From positions 346,560-410,559 of the forward strand of contig NZ_JACHIN010000007.1 in NCBI RefSeq assembly GCF_014203235.1: a DNA stretch of 64,000 nt, written 5' to 3'. Positions 33,765 through 43,021 of the stretch are shown piece by piece. The translations under genes were made by a program, and so were the position numbers. Within the stretch, counting starts at the first letter, position 1. Every line of letters begins with the position of its first letter. The notes under the pieces are model-generated. The model made no database searches. It saw only the letters and a program-made list of their open reading frames with translations, and had not been told where the DNA came from. Origin of the DNA: Nonomuraea endophytica. GTDB taxonomy: Bacteria > Actinomycetota > Actinomycetes > Streptosporangiales > Streptosporangiaceae.

Positions 33765-35716
33765 CCACGCCTGCGGGTCGCCTCATGGAGGTTGCCATGA
33801 TCTCTTCTCTCATCGCGGACATGCCGCAGGCGTGGGTCTTCGCCGTCGGCATCGACGAGGACGTCAAGGGCGTCGACCTCGACCGCGACATCCTGGAGCC
33901 GCCCAGCGGCAAGGAGCGCGCGCCCGAGGTGCTGGTGCTCGCCCGCACCCCCGCCGACCTGCGCCGGGTCGCCACCCTGCACAAGCTCCTTCCCGACACG
34001 CGCCGCGTGGTCGTGGCCGTGCTGGACGCGCCGCCCTCGCATCCGGCGCCGGTCCCGACCCCCACTCCGGCCAATCGGTGGCGCTCGCTCAGCGATCTGC
34101 GGGTCTACCAGCCCAAGGAGCGCGTCTGGGTGGTGGACGCGAAGTTCTCGGCGCCCACGCCGGCCGGCCGTACCGTTGCGGCGACCGCGCGGGCCTTCGC
34201 CGGGCACCGCCTCGACGTGATCGCGGCCCCCGCGGCGGCGATCGCCGGGGTCGGCGCGGCGGCGTGGCGGCCCGGCGACCCGAACGCCACCCCCACCGAG
34301 GTCGGCGGCCCGGTCCCGGAACGTGTCGGCGCGCCCGGCAGCGACCTGGTCCTGCGCACGCTCGACGACCCCGACGTGAACCCCGGCTCCGCCGACTCGC
34401 CCTGGGAGGCCGACTCCCCGTGGGAGGGCGACCAGACGCCGGTCGAGCGGCCCACGCTGCGCGCGGCCAGCTGGGAGCACCTGGGCCGGCCGGGCGGCGC
34501 CGAACTGCCGCTGGCCGACCCCGACGTGCTCGCCGAGCCGTCGATGATCCCGCCCGTCGACGAGCGGATGGTGAACCCGCAGGGCTTCGTGACCACCCCC
34601 TCGCGCGGCATGGCGGCGCTGACCGAGCGCGAGGGCCGCTGGTCGATCGTCCTGGACGACAGGGTGGTCACCTCCTTCGCCGAGTCCGGCGGCGTCACCG
34701 ACTCCGACGTGGCCAGGCTCCGGCAGATCAGAGGCGTCGAGGTCGACTGGCAGCACGCCCACAGCGGGCCGCTCACCGCGGTCCGCGTGCTGGCCGGGCT
34801 GGCCACGGCAGGGGTGCCGCTGGTGTCGCCGTCCGTGCCTCGCTGGGCCGGGGCGCTGGGCGAGCCGCTGGTGCGGCTGATCGAGTCGGGCCCCGACCTC
34901 ACCGACCAGCTTCGCCGGGAGGAGCACAGCATCCGGCTGCGCCGTACCGCGCTGCGCACCCACGGCGTGGCCGCCCGCTGGGAACAGCTCGGCGCGCCCG
35001 CGCCGGTGCCGCCGCTGACCTCCGTGCTGCTGGCCACGCGCCGGGCGGACATGGTCGGGTTCGCGCTCGACCAGATCGCCAGGCAGCGCGACGCGCAGCT
35101 TGAGGTGATCCTGGCCCTGCACGGCGTGCCCGCGGGCCACCCCGACGTGGCCGCCGCGATCGCCGCCTTCGACGGCCAGGTCACCGTGTACGAGGCGGCC
35201 GCCGACCAGATCTTCGGCGAAGTGCTGAACGAGGCGGCGGCCAGGGCCTCCGGCTCGTTCCTGCTGAAGATGGACGACGACGACTGGTACGGCCCGGACT
35301 TCCTGTCGGACCTGCTGCTGGCCCACTCCTACTCGGGGGCGCAGGTGGTCGGCACCGTGCCCGAGTTCGTCTACCTGTCCTCGATCGACGTCACCGTGCA
35401 CCGCAAGCAGATCACCGAGCAGATCACCAGCTTCGTGGCGGGCGGCACGATCCTGGTCGAGCGCTCCGCCTTCCAGGCCGTCGGCGGGTTCCGTCCGCTG
35501 CGCCGTTCCGTGGACACGCAGTTCCAGGAGGCGCTGCAGGCGGCCGGCGGGCAGATCTACCGCACCCACGGGCTCGGCTACATCCTCCACCGCGGCCTGG
35601 CCGCCAACCACACCTGGCAGGAGCCGATCGGCACCTTCCTGCAACGCAATCGCCACCAGTGGCGCGGCTTCCGGCCGTGCGCGCTGATGGAACTGGAAGG
35701 GAGCGCCCGGATATGA
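33761..35716 (+). CDS. Glycosyltransferase, DDDDWYG-type paralogue E with extra N-terminal domain
   Basis: A 651-aa protein. The N-terminal 280 residues are unlike anything I recognise: an alpha/beta-looking part (EVAMISSLIADMPQAWVFAV; EVLVLARTPADLRRVATL), then an acidic linker with a duplicated SPWEADSPWEGD. The C-terminal 370 residues are homologous to protein C: LRREEHSIRLRRTAL, VPPLTSVLLATRRADMVGF, the metal site DDDDWYGPDFLSDLL starting at residue 505, FVAGGTILVERSAF, and QIYRTHGLGYILHR with HQWRGFRPCAL. ATG 33761 overlaps the stop of D, and its own stop overlaps the ATG of F. Confidence 0.78.
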   Translation: MTTPAGRLMEVAMISSLIADMPQAWVFAVGIDEDVKGVDLDRDILEPPSGKERAPEVLVLARTPADLRRVATLHKLLPDTRRVVVAVLDAPPSHPAPVPTPTPANRWRSLSDLRVYQPKERVWVVDAKFSAPTPAGRTVAATARAFAGHRLDVIAAPAAAIAGVGAAAWRPGDPNATPTEVGGPVPERVGAPGSDLVLRTLDDPDVNPGSADSPWEADSPWEGDQTPVERPTLRAASWEHLGRPGGAELPLADPDVLAEPSMIPPVDERMVNPQGFVTTPSRGMAALTEREGRWSIVLDDRVVTSFAESGGVTDSDVARLRQIRGVEVDWQHAHSGPLTAVRVLAGLATAGVPLVSPSVPRWAGALGEPLVRLIESGPDLTDQLRREEHSIRLRRTALRTHGVAARWEQLGAPAPVPPLTSVLLATRRADMVGFALDQIARQRDAQLEVILALHGVPAGHPDVAAAIAAFDGQVTVYEAAADQIFGEVLNEAAARASGSFLLKMDDDDWYGPDFLSDLLLAHSYSGAQVVGTVPEFVYLSSIDVTVHRKQITEQITSFVAGGTILVERSAFQAVGGFRPLRRSVDTQFQEALQAAGGQIYRTHGLGYILHRGLAANHTWQEPIGTFLQRNRHQWRGFRPCALMELEGSARI

Positions 35717-37413
35717 GCAGGCCGGGGATGAGCGTAGCGCGTATCCGGCGCAACGACTACGGGGTCCTGACCCCGCCCGCGCTGGGCGCCTGGACGCCCG
35801 AGCTGACCGTCACCGTCGTCATCCCCGCCCACGACCGGCAGGAGACGCTCGACCTCACGCTCGCCGCGCTGGCCGCCCAGAGCTACCCGGCCGACCTGCT
35901 CGACGTGATCGTCGTGGACGACGGCAGCGCGCCGCCGCTGCGCCTGCCCGACCTGTGCCCCGCCGCCACGCGGCTCCTGCCCAGCGCCCCCGGCGGCTGG
36001 GGGCGCGCCTGGGCCCTGCAGACCGGCATCGACGCCGCCTCCGGTGAGGTCGTGCTCGTCCTGGACGCCGACATGGTGCCGCACCGCGGGCACGTCGAGG
36101 CGCAGCTGCGCTGGCACCACCTCGCGCCCTACCTCGTCGTGCTCGGCTGGATCGACTTCACCGCCGACGCCGTCCTGCCCGCCCCCGCCGAGGTACGCGA
36201 GGCGCTCGAAGCGGGCAACGAGGAAAAGTTGTTCCACCTGTCGCCGCTCCGCCACGACTGGGCCGAGAAGATCATCGAGGAGCACGACGGCCTGCGCACC
36301 GCGCCCAACGCGCTCGCCGCCCGCGTCCACGTCGGCGCCACCGCCTCCTACCCGGCCGCGCTCCTGCGCCGGATCGGCGGGCTCGACACCTCGCTGGTGC
36401 TCGCCGAGGACACCGAGCTGGGCTACCGGCTGGCGCAGGCGGGCGCCGTGTTCGTGCCCGACCCCGACGCGCGGGCCTGGCATCTCGGGCTGCCCACCGC
36501 CATGCGGGACTGGGCGGCGCTCAAGCGCTACAACGACCCGTTCGTGGCCGACCGGGTGCCGAACCGCCGCTATCTGCGGGTGAACCAGGGCCGCCGGTGG
36601 CTCGTCCCCTATGTGGACTGCGTGGTGGAAGGCGAGCACGCCTACGAGGACGTCCGCGCCACCGTGGACGGCCTGCTCGCCGCCTCCCTGCCCGACGTGC
36701 GCGTCACCGTCACCGGTCCGTGGCGGGACCTGGGCAGCGGCCGCCGCCACCCCCTGCGCGACCCCGACCTGGACCTCCGCCTGATCCACGCCACGTTCGA
36801 GCACGATCCCCGGGTACGGCTGACGCCCCCTTCAGCCCCACCGCCCGGAGCCGTGGCTCCCTATCGGCTGAGGGTTCCGCCCGGGTGGATGCCCGGTCAC
36901 GACACCCTGCAGCGGCTGACCGAGCACCTCGACGAGCATGACCTGGGCGCGCTCTGCGTCGCGCTGGCCGAGGAGGGTGACGGCGTCGTCGTCGCCCGCC
37001 TCGAACGCACCGCCGCCCTGGCCAGAGCCGCCCTGCTGACCAGGCCGGACGAGCACCTGGACGACGTGATCCACGAGGTGTTCGGCGTGGAGTGGGTGGA
37101 CGGCGAGTCGTGGGGGTTCGTCCGCCGTCCCAAGGTCTACCCGCCGCGCCGCCGTCCCCTGACCGAACTGGAGCAGCAGGCGCTCCAGCACGAGAAGGAG
37201 ATCACCCGGCTGCGCCGCAGGGCCGCCGCGCTGCAGGCGGAGATGTCGCAACTTCGCAGGGAGGCCGGCAAGGCGGAGCGCGACGCCGTCCGGTGGCGCG
37301 ACAAGGCCGAGGCGTGGCGCCAGGAGGCCGTCCGCCTGACCAGGGCCAAGGAACGTACCGTGCTGAAGCGCGCGGTGCGCCGGGTCCGCGACCTGACCTT
37401 TCCCGACCAGTAG
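35713..37413 (+). CDS. Family 2 glycosyltransferase, NDY-type paralogue F with C-terminal coiled coil
   Basis: A 566-aa protein. Signature RIRRNDYGVLTPPALGAW, then VTVVIPAHDRQ, DVIVVDDGSAPP and DAD at 118-120; EDTELGYRLAQAGAVFVPD follows. The second module (about 295-450) has VTVTGPWRDLGSGRRHPL and LRVPPGWMPGHDTLQRL. The last 90 residues form a strong coiled coil (LEQQALQHEKEITRLRRR; EAWRQEAVRLTRAKE) with a basic tail. An alternative start is ATG 35728. Last gene of the plus-strand glycosyltransferase operon, 4 bp from the convergent response regulator gene. Confidence 0.8.
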   Translation: MSRPGMSVARIRRNDYGVLTPPALGAWTPELTVTVVIPAHDRQETLDLTLAALAAQSYPADLLDVIVVDDGSAPPLRLPDLCPAATRLLPSAPGGWGRAWALQTGIDAASGEVVLVLDADMVPHRGHVEAQLRWHHLAPYLVVLGWIDFTADAVLPAPAEVREALEAGNEEKLFHLSPLRHDWAEKIIEEHDGLRTAPNALAARVHVGATASYPAALLRRIGGLDTSLVLAEDTELGYRLAQAGAVFVPDPDARAWHLGLPTAMRDWAALKRYNDPFVADRVPNRRYLRVNQGRRWLVPYVDCVVEGEHAYEDVRATVDGLLAASLPDVRVTVTGPWRDLGSGRRHPLRDPDLDLRLIHATFEHDPRVRLTPPSAPPPGAVAPYRLRVPPGWMPGHDTLQRLTEHLDEHDLGALCVALAEEGDGVVVARLERTAALARAALLTRPDEHLDDVIHEVFGVEWVDGESWGFVRRPKVYPPRRRPLTELEQQALQHEKEITRLRRRAAALQAEMSQLRREAGKAERDAVRWRDKAEAWRQEAVRLTRAKERTVLKRAVRRVRDLTFPDQ

Positions 37414-37417
37414 CCGC

Positions 37418-38047
37418 TCAGGCGTGGCCGTTCTCCCAGGCCCACGCGGCGATCCCGACCCGGTTGCGCACGCCGAGCTTGCGCTGGACGTTGGCCACGT
37501 GCGTCTTGGCCGTGCCCGCCGAGATGAACAGCTCGGCTCCGATCTCCGGGTTCGAGCGGCCCTGCGCCACCAGCCGGACGATCTCGAGTTCGCGGTCGCT
37601 CAGCGTCTCGCCCGCCACCCCGGTACGGCCCTGCGCGGGCGTCAGGTGGCGCAGCAGCCGTACGGTCACAGACGGGCTGATCAGCGCGTCGCCCGCCGCC
37701 GCCGCCCGGATCCCTTCGGCCAGCAGCCCCGCCCCGGCGTGCTTGAGCAGGAAGCCGCAGGCGCCGGAGCGCAGCGCCGTGTGCACGTACTCGTCGAGGT
37801 CGTAGGTGGTCACGACGATCACGCGGATCGTGTCGGACAGCCGCCTGGTCAGCTCAAGGCCGTCCATGCGCGGCATCCGGATGTCGGCCACCACCACGTC
37901 GGGAGCCAGCTCGGCGGCCAGCTCCAGCGCGGCGACGCCGTCCGGCGCCTCGCCCACCACCTCCAGGTCGGGCTGGGCGTCGATGATGGTGCGAAAGCTC
38001 CGCCGCACCGCCGGCTGATCGTCGGCGACCAGCACCCGGATCGTCAT
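37418..38047 (-). CDS. NarL-family response regulator
   Basis: A 209-aa protein from ATG 38047. The receiver has VLVADDQPAVRRSF, the phospho-Asp in VVADIRMPRMDG (residue 55) and GFLLKHAGAG. The LuxR HTH has LSDRELEIVRLVAQGRSN and SAGTAKTHVANVQRKLGV. Its start overlaps the stop of the kinase gene (ATGA). It could control the glycosyltransferase block or the membrane protein on the other side, but nothing in the sequence shows which. Confidence 0.92.
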   Translation of the reverse strand: MTIRVLVADDQPAVRRSFRTIIDAQPDLEVVGEAPDGVAALELAAELAPDVVVADIRMPRMDGLELTRRLSDTIRVIVVTTYDLDEYVHTALRSGACGFLLKHAGAGLLAEGIRAAAAGDALISPSVTVRLLRHLTPAQGRTGVAGETLSDRELEIVRLVAQGRSNPEIGAELFISAGTAKTHVANVQRKLGVRNRVGIAAWAWENGHA

Positions 38048-39210
38048 GACCGTCCTCCCGGAAAAGCGACCGAAGATCCTCCCGGGAAGGCGACCTTCAC
38101 CAGCCACCCGCCCTCTCCCGAACGGCCCGCGCCGAACGTCCCGCCCAGCGCCTCCACCCGCTCGGCCAGCCCGGCCAGCCCCACCCCAGGCCGTACGGAC
38201 CCGGGCAGGCGCGGCTGGGCGGGCGCGCTGGCGTGGTCGGCGACCGTGAGCACGGTCGCGCCCGCCTCGTCCACCACCCGGATCGCCACGCTCGACCCGG
38301 CGGGCGCGTGCTTGCGCACGTTGGTGAGGGCCTCGGCGACGATGCGGTAGACCGTGGTGGCCACCTCGCGCGAGACCGACCTGGGTGGTGCGAGCTCCAG
38401 CTCCGTCTCCGGGTATCCGGCCTCGGCGAAGCGGCGTACCAGGCCGGGCAGGTCGTCCAGGCCGGGCAGCGGCTCGGCGGAGACCGGCTCGCCCTCCAGC
38501 TCACGCAGCATCCGGACGGTCCGGTCCATGGAGGCCAGCGCCCGGGTCCCGTCCTCCTCGATCGCCCGCAGCGTCACTGCCGCCTCCTGCGGCGAGCTCT
38601 CCAGCAGGATCTGTGCCGCCTGCGCCTGCAGGACCATGGCGCTGACGTCGTGGGCCACGAAGTCGTGCAGGTCGCGGGCGAGCTGCATCCGCTGGGAGCG
38701 CCTGGCCTCGCGCACCGCGCGCTCGCGGCGGCCGTCCAGCACCCGCAGGTACGCGCCCAGGCCGACCGCGCCGGCCGTACCGAATGACCAGAACAGCCCG
38801 AACGCGACCGACTCCACCACCGACTTCACCGGCACGACCTGCAGCGCCAGCAGCGCCTCCGCCACCGCGGCCACCGCCACGGCGGGAACCCCGCGCGGCA
38901 GGGGCGACCAGCGGACGGTCATCGTGATAAGCGTGAGGACGGCCAGCGTGTGGAAGTAGGTGGCCGGTCCGGCCGCGCCGACCGGGTCCGTCAGCCACAC
39001 CAGCGTGCACGCCGCGCCGACGGCGCCCACGAGCGCGGTGAGCGGCGCGAGCAGCGGCCGCGTCCCGGGCGACCACGCGACGGCCGCGCTCGCCGCGGCG
39101 ACCGCGAGCAGCGCGGGGACCGAGATCAACGGCTCCGGGAACGGCGACTTGAGCGAGACCAGCCAGACGGCGCACCAGAGCACGACCGCGCAGGCCAGCA
39201 CCCGTTTCAT
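38044..39210 (-). CDS. Sensor histidine kinase, DesK/NarL type
   Basis: A 388-aa protein from ATG 39210. About five membrane helices in residues 1-158 with no sizable extracytoplasmic domain suggest intramembrane sensing. The HisKA_3 phospho-His is H182 in LARDLHDFVAHDVSAMV. HATPase motifs are VAEALTNVRKHAPAG and RPGVGLAGLAERVEALGG. The end carries an FPGGSSVAFPGGRS duplication. An upstream open frame to 40215 is antisense to the membrane protein gene and not used. Confidence 0.88.
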   Translation of the reverse strand: MKRVLACAVVLWCAVWLVSLKSPFPEPLISVPALLAVAAASAAVAWSPGTRPLLAPLTALVGAVGAACTLVWLTDPVGAAGPATYFHTLAVLTLITMTVRWSPLPRGVPAVAVAAVAEALLALQVVPVKSVVESVAFGLFWSFGTAGAVGLGAYLRVLDGRRERAVREARRSQRMQLARDLHDFVAHDVSAMVLQAQAAQILLESSPQEAAVTLRAIEEDGTRALASMDRTVRMLRELEGEPVSAEPLPGLDDLPGLVRRFAEAGYPETELELAPPRSVSREVATTVYRIVAEALTNVRKHAPAGSSVAIRVVDEAGATVLTVADHASAPAQPRLPGSVRPGVGLAGLAERVEALGGTFGAGRSGEGGWLVKVAFPGGSSVAFPGGRS

Positions 39211-39297
39211 GACCGCCACTTTATCCAGGAGGGAACGTGGGCGAATCTGCCGATCGGCAGATGTCCGCGCGCCGGTCCCGGCCCAGGCTGGGGAACC

Positions 39298-40269
39298 ATG
39301 AAACGACGACTGATCCTCTCCGGCGCGCTGATCTGGAGCGCGATCTACGGCGCGCTCGGCTACTTCTGGTGGTCGGGCGGCGGCGGCTTCCCCTTCGGCG
39401 ACCCCAACGCCTTCGTCGGGATGAGCCTCTTCGAGGGCGTGACGGCGGGCGCGATGGCACCGGTCATCGCCCTCGCCTGTACAGCCGGCGTCGTGCTCGC
39501 GGCGTCGGCCCTCTGGTGGCCGAGGAATCCCGCCCCGGCGGTCGCGGCGTATGGCTGGGTGGCCGGGGCGATCCTGCTGTTCGTGCTGCCCGACGTCCGG
39601 CTGCTGCAGAACATGGCCTACTCCCTGCGCGGCTACTTCGGCCTGGTCGACTGGCCCGTGCTCAACCAGCTCGTGTGCGTCGCGGGCGGAGCGCTGTGGA
39701 TCGGCGTCGCGCTGGGCTCCGCGCGGGGCGGCGCCGCGTCGTGGCCGTGGCGGCGGATCGGGCTCTGGGCGACGATCGTGGCGGTGCTGTCGCCGCTGCC
39801 GTACGGCGTGCAGCGGGCGGCCTGGGCGGCGGGCATCCCGCTGTGGGTCGACCAGCGCTTCGTCGACGACCTCGCGGCAGACGCCGTCGCCAAGGGCGTG
39901 AGCGGGCTGGGGAGCTACTCGCTTCCGCTGCTCTGCCTGGGCGGGGCGCTGCTCACGCTCGGGCTGGCGCAGCGGTGGGGGCGCGTCTTCCCGCACTGGG
40001 TGCCGGTGCTCGGCGGGCGCGCGGTGCCCGAGGCGATGGCGGTGGCGCCCGCGTCGCTGGTGTCCGTGGCTCTCACCGTGACCGGGGTGAGCTCGTGGCG
40101 CGGCCTGCTGTCCGGCGACATGGACTGGTCGGTCGGCGGCGTGGGCCTGTTCTTCCTGCCGTGGGGGCTGTCGCTGGGCGTGGCCACCGTGGCGTACCAC
40201 TACACGCGAGGTCACGTCACTGCAACGCCGTTCACCCTGGCCCGCCCCCAGCCTGATATGCGGCCATAA
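39298..40269 (+). CDS. Integral membrane protein of unknown function
   Basis: A 323-aa protein from ATG 39298 with eight or so membrane helices (for example LILSGALIWSAIYGALGYFW, VIALACTAGVVLAASALWW, IGLWATIVAVLSPLPYGV). Helices are rich in Trp, Gly and Ala, with short loops and no catalytic motif that I can see. It is divergent from the histidine kinase gene, 87 bp away; kinases of this type often control such an adjacent gene. The end contains no targeting or tail domain. Confidence 0.7.
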   Translation: MKRRLILSGALIWSAIYGALGYFWWSGGGGFPFGDPNAFVGMSLFEGVTAGAMAPVIALACTAGVVLAASALWWPRNPAPAVAAYGWVAGAILLFVLPDVRLLQNMAYSLRGYFGLVDWPVLNQLVCVAGGALWIGVALGSARGGAASWPWRRIGLWATIVAVLSPLPYGVQRAAWAAGIPLWVDQRFVDDLAADAVAKGVSGLGSYSLPLLCLGGALLTLGLAQRWGRVFPHWVPVLGGRAVPEAMAVAPASLVSVALTVTGVSSWRGLLSGDMDWSVGGVGLFFLPWGLSLGVATVAYHYTRGHVTATPFTLARPQPDMRP

Positions 40270-40305
40270 TTACGGGACAGCCGGGGGTTTGCGGGGTGCG
40301 GAGAG

Positions 40306-42960
40306 ATGACGGCGTTACTCGTGCGAGGTCCGGCGGGCTTCATCCGGCTTGTGCCGGGGCAGCGGCTGCTCGTGGGGCGCGAGGGCGACATCGCGATCGC
40401 CGACGCCCGCGTCTCCCGCCACCACGCCGAGGTCGTCTACGAGTCGGGCCGCTGGATCCTGCGCGACCTCGGCAGCCGCAACGGCACGTTCATCGGGCAG
40501 AACCGCATCTCGACCGTCCACGTGGCCGTCCCCTGCACGGTACGGCTCGGCGGCGCAGAACACGGCCCCCGCCTCGACCTAGAACCCGAACCCACACCCC
40601 CAGGCACTCACCCAACAGCCCCGCAACCCCAGCGCCCAGGCACCCACCACACCGGCCACCAGGTAACCGGGCACCCAGCCCCTCCAACCCCGGGACACCC
40701 CAACACGGGGCAGCCAAGCCCAGGCCACCCTGGCGCGGGGCATCCCAGGCCGTGGCACCCCAACCCGTGGCACCCCAACCCGGGGCAGCCCGATGCGGGG
40801 CACCCGAACCCCGGGCACCCAAGCCCAGGGCACGCGAACCCCGGACATCCCAACCCGGGGCACCCCAACCCCGGGCACCCGAGCCCAGGGCAGCCAAGCG
40901 CGGGGCGTTCCGGTGCGGGGGATTCCGGGGGTGGGCAGGGGTGGGGCGGGGTTTCGGAAGGGGTGACGCAGCTTGGGCGGCCGGCCGTGCGGGCGCGGCC
41001 GAGTGAGGTGCCCGAGCGGGTCCTCCCCCTGACCGACGTCCTGCGGATCGGCCGGGCCGCCGACAACGACCTGGCGCTGCCCGACGACCTGCTGATCTCC
41101 CGCCACCACGCCGAGATCCACCGCTCCCCCAACGGCCCGTACGTCAGGGACCTGCGCAGCCGCAACGGCACCCACGTCAACGGCCACCGCGTCACCGACG
41201 CCTACGTCCAGCCGGGCGACCTGGTCTCGGTGGGCCACTACCAGCTGGTCGTGCACCGCGACCACGTGGCGGTCCACGCCGACACCGGCGCCGTGTCCCT
41301 GCGGGCCGAGGAGCTGACGGTCAAGGCGGGCTCCGCCGTACTGCTGGACAGGGTGAGTCTGCAACTGGACGCGTGCAGTCTGCTCGCGGTCGTGGGCCCG
41401 TCGGGCGCGGGCAAGTCGACGCTGCTGGGCGCGCTCACCGGCGCGCGGCCCGCCACGCACGGCCGGATGTTGTACGAGAACCGCGACCTGTATGCCCACT
41501 ACGACGACCTGCGTCACCGCATCGGCCTGGTCCCGCAGGACGACATCCTGCACAAGGAGCTGACGGTCGAGCGGGCGCTGGGGTACGCGGCGGCGCTGCG
41601 CTTCCCCCAGGACGTGACACGGGCCGAGCGCCGGGCCCGCATCGACGAGGTGATCGACCAGCTCGACCTGGCCGAACGCCGCAAGCTGCGCATCGACCGG
41701 CTCTCCGGTGGCCAGCGCAAGCGCACCAGCGTGGCGCTGGAGCTGCTGACGAAGCCGTCGCTGCTGTTCCTGGACGAGCCGACCTCCGGGCTGGATCCGA
41801 GCCTGGACAAGGAGGTCATGAACACGTTGCGGGAGCTGGCCGACGACGGCAGGACCGTGGTGGTGGTCACGCACAGCGTGCTGCACCTGAACGTCTGCGA
41901 CCGGGTGCTCGTGCTCTGCCGAGGCGGCAAGGTCGGATATTTCGGCCCGCCGGGTGAGTTGCTGGGATTTTTCGGGGCGACGGAGTATTCGGAGGTCTTC
42001 AAGAAGGTCAGCGACGAGGCCGACCTGTGGGCCGACCGCTTCCGCCGTTCCGCCTACTACACGCGCTACTGCGGCGGCGGCTCCGGCCAGGGCCTCGACG
42101 GCCATACCGTCACCCCGCCACCGGCGCCGCCCAAGCAGAGCATGGGACGGCAGTTCGCGATCCTGTCGCGGCGGATGTTCTCGGTGATCCGCTCCGACAA
42201 GCTGGCCGCGCTGTCGATGATCGGCCTGCCGATCATCCTGGCGCTGATGACCCGGGTCGTGGAGGGCTCCGCGGGCCTGGCGCCGCCCGGCGGCAAGATC
42301 GGGCGCAGCGAGGAGGCCGGAACCCTCCTGATCATCCTGGTGTTCGGGGCCGCGCTGATGGGCCTGATCGGCGCGATCCGGGAGATCGTCAAGGAAGGCC
42401 CCATCTACCGCCGCGAACGTTCGGTCGGCCTGTCACCGGTGGCGTACCTGCTGTCGAAGGCCGCCGTCCTCGGCGCGATCAACGTGGTGCAGGCGACGTT
42501 GTTCGTCACGCTGGCCATGATCGGCCGCAAGCCTCCGGCCGATCCGCTGATCTTCGGCTCCGGCAGCGTGGAGATCATCGTCGTGGTCTCCGCGGTGGCG
42601 TTCACCTGCAGCCTGCTGGCCTTGCTGGTCAGCGCCCTGGTCAGCACCAACGAGCAGGCCATGCTGATCATGGTGGTGCTGGTGATGGCCCAGTTCGTCT
42701 TCATCGGCAAGCTGATCGAGGTCGTGGGTCGTACCGGCCTGGAGCAGCTCACCTGGCTCATCCCCACCCGCTGGGGCTACGCGGCCGCCGCGGCCACCAC
42801 CAACCTGCAGAAGATCGACATCGCCAAGCCCAAGGACGCCCTCTGGGACCACGACCCGGCGGGCTGGCTGCGCTCGATGGCCGTGCTGCTCCTCATGTCG
42901 GCGGTCCTGGCCCTGGCCACCCGCCTCGCCCTGCGCCGCTACGAGGCCAAGTCCCGCTGA
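40306..42960 (+). CDS. FHA-FHA-ABC exporter, Rv1747-like
   Basis: An 884-aa half-transporter. FHA1 (about 1-88) has GR 24-25, SRHHA 37-41 and SRNGT 57-61. A linker of about 130 residues is built of GHPNP/GHPSP-type repeats. FHA2 (about 235-325) has GR 249-250, SRHHA 265-269 and SRNGT 285-289. The ATPase follows, with Walker A GPSGAGKSTLLGAL and signature LSGGQRKRTSVALEL plus Walker B LLFLDEPTSGLDPSLD. The last 250 residues hold six membrane helices of the ABC2 type. Layout and length match mycobacterial Rv1747, whose FHA domains bind the kinase PknF and which exports cell-envelope glycolipids. The sequence supports a Ser/Thr-kinase-regulated exporter; its substrate is unknown. Confidence 0.88.
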   Translation: MTALLVRGPAGFIRLVPGQRLLVGREGDIAIADARVSRHHAEVVYESGRWILRDLGSRNGTFIGQNRISTVHVAVPCTVRLGGAEHGPRLDLEPEPTPPGTHPTAPQPQRPGTHHTGHQVTGHPAPPTPGHPNTGQPSPGHPGAGHPRPWHPNPWHPNPGQPDAGHPNPGHPSPGHANPGHPNPGHPNPGHPSPGQPSAGRSGAGDSGGGQGWGGVSEGVTQLGRPAVRARPSEVPERVLPLTDVLRIGRAADNDLALPDDLLISRHHAEIHRSPNGPYVRDLRSRNGTHVNGHRVTDAYVQPGDLVSVGHYQLVVHRDHVAVHADTGAVSLRAEELTVKAGSAVLLDRVSLQLDACSLLAVVGPSGAGKSTLLGALTGARPATHGRMLYENRDLYAHYDDLRHRIGLVPQDDILHKELTVERALGYAAALRFPQDVTRAERRARIDEVIDQLDLAERRKLRIDRLSGGQRKRTSVALELLTKPSLLFLDEPTSGLDPSLDKEVMNTLRELADDGRTVVVVTHSVLHLNVCDRVLVLCRGGKVGYFGPPGELLGFFGATEYSEVFKKVSDEADLWADRFRRSAYYTRYCGGGSGQGLDGHTVTPPPAPPKQSMGRQFAILSRRMFSVIRSDKLAALSMIGLPIILALMTRVVEGSAGLAPPGGKIGRSEEAGTLLIILVFGAALMGLIGAIREIVKEGPIYRRERSVGLSPVAYLLSKAAVLGAINVVQATLFVTLAMIGRKPPADPLIFGSGSVEIIVVVSAVAFTCSLLALLVSALVSTNEQAMLIMVVLVMAQFVFIGKLIEVVGRTGLEQLTWLIPTRWGYAAAAATTNLQKIDIAKPKDALWDHDPAGWLRSMAVLLLMSAVLALATRLALRRYEAKSR
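40588..40981 (+). repeat. 15-bp-type repeats encoding a His/Pro/Asn/Gly linker
   Basis: Imperfect tandem repeats, consensus near GGGCACCCCAACCCC, fill the region between the two FHA domains. They encode five-residue units such as GHPNP, GHPSP and WHPNP. The frame is kept throughout. Confidence 0.85.
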
Positions 42961-43021
42961 ACCCCAAGGTCATCCCCGGCCAATAGTATGAAGTTCAACA
43001 AAAGCAATGAAAGGGCACGCA

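Noticed and set aside
27199..37413. Classical Wzx/Wzy or ABC-dependent capsule cluster
   Set aside because: No flippase, polymerase, chain-length regulator or dedicated Wzm/Wzt pair is encoded; only glycosyltransferases and one small membrane protein. The nearby exporter at 40.3 kb is of the Rv1747 type.
38044..40215. Extended kinase frame of 723 codons
   Set aside because: The region above 39210 is antisense to the membrane protein gene and is Arg/Pro-rich low-complexity sequence, not a sensor domain.
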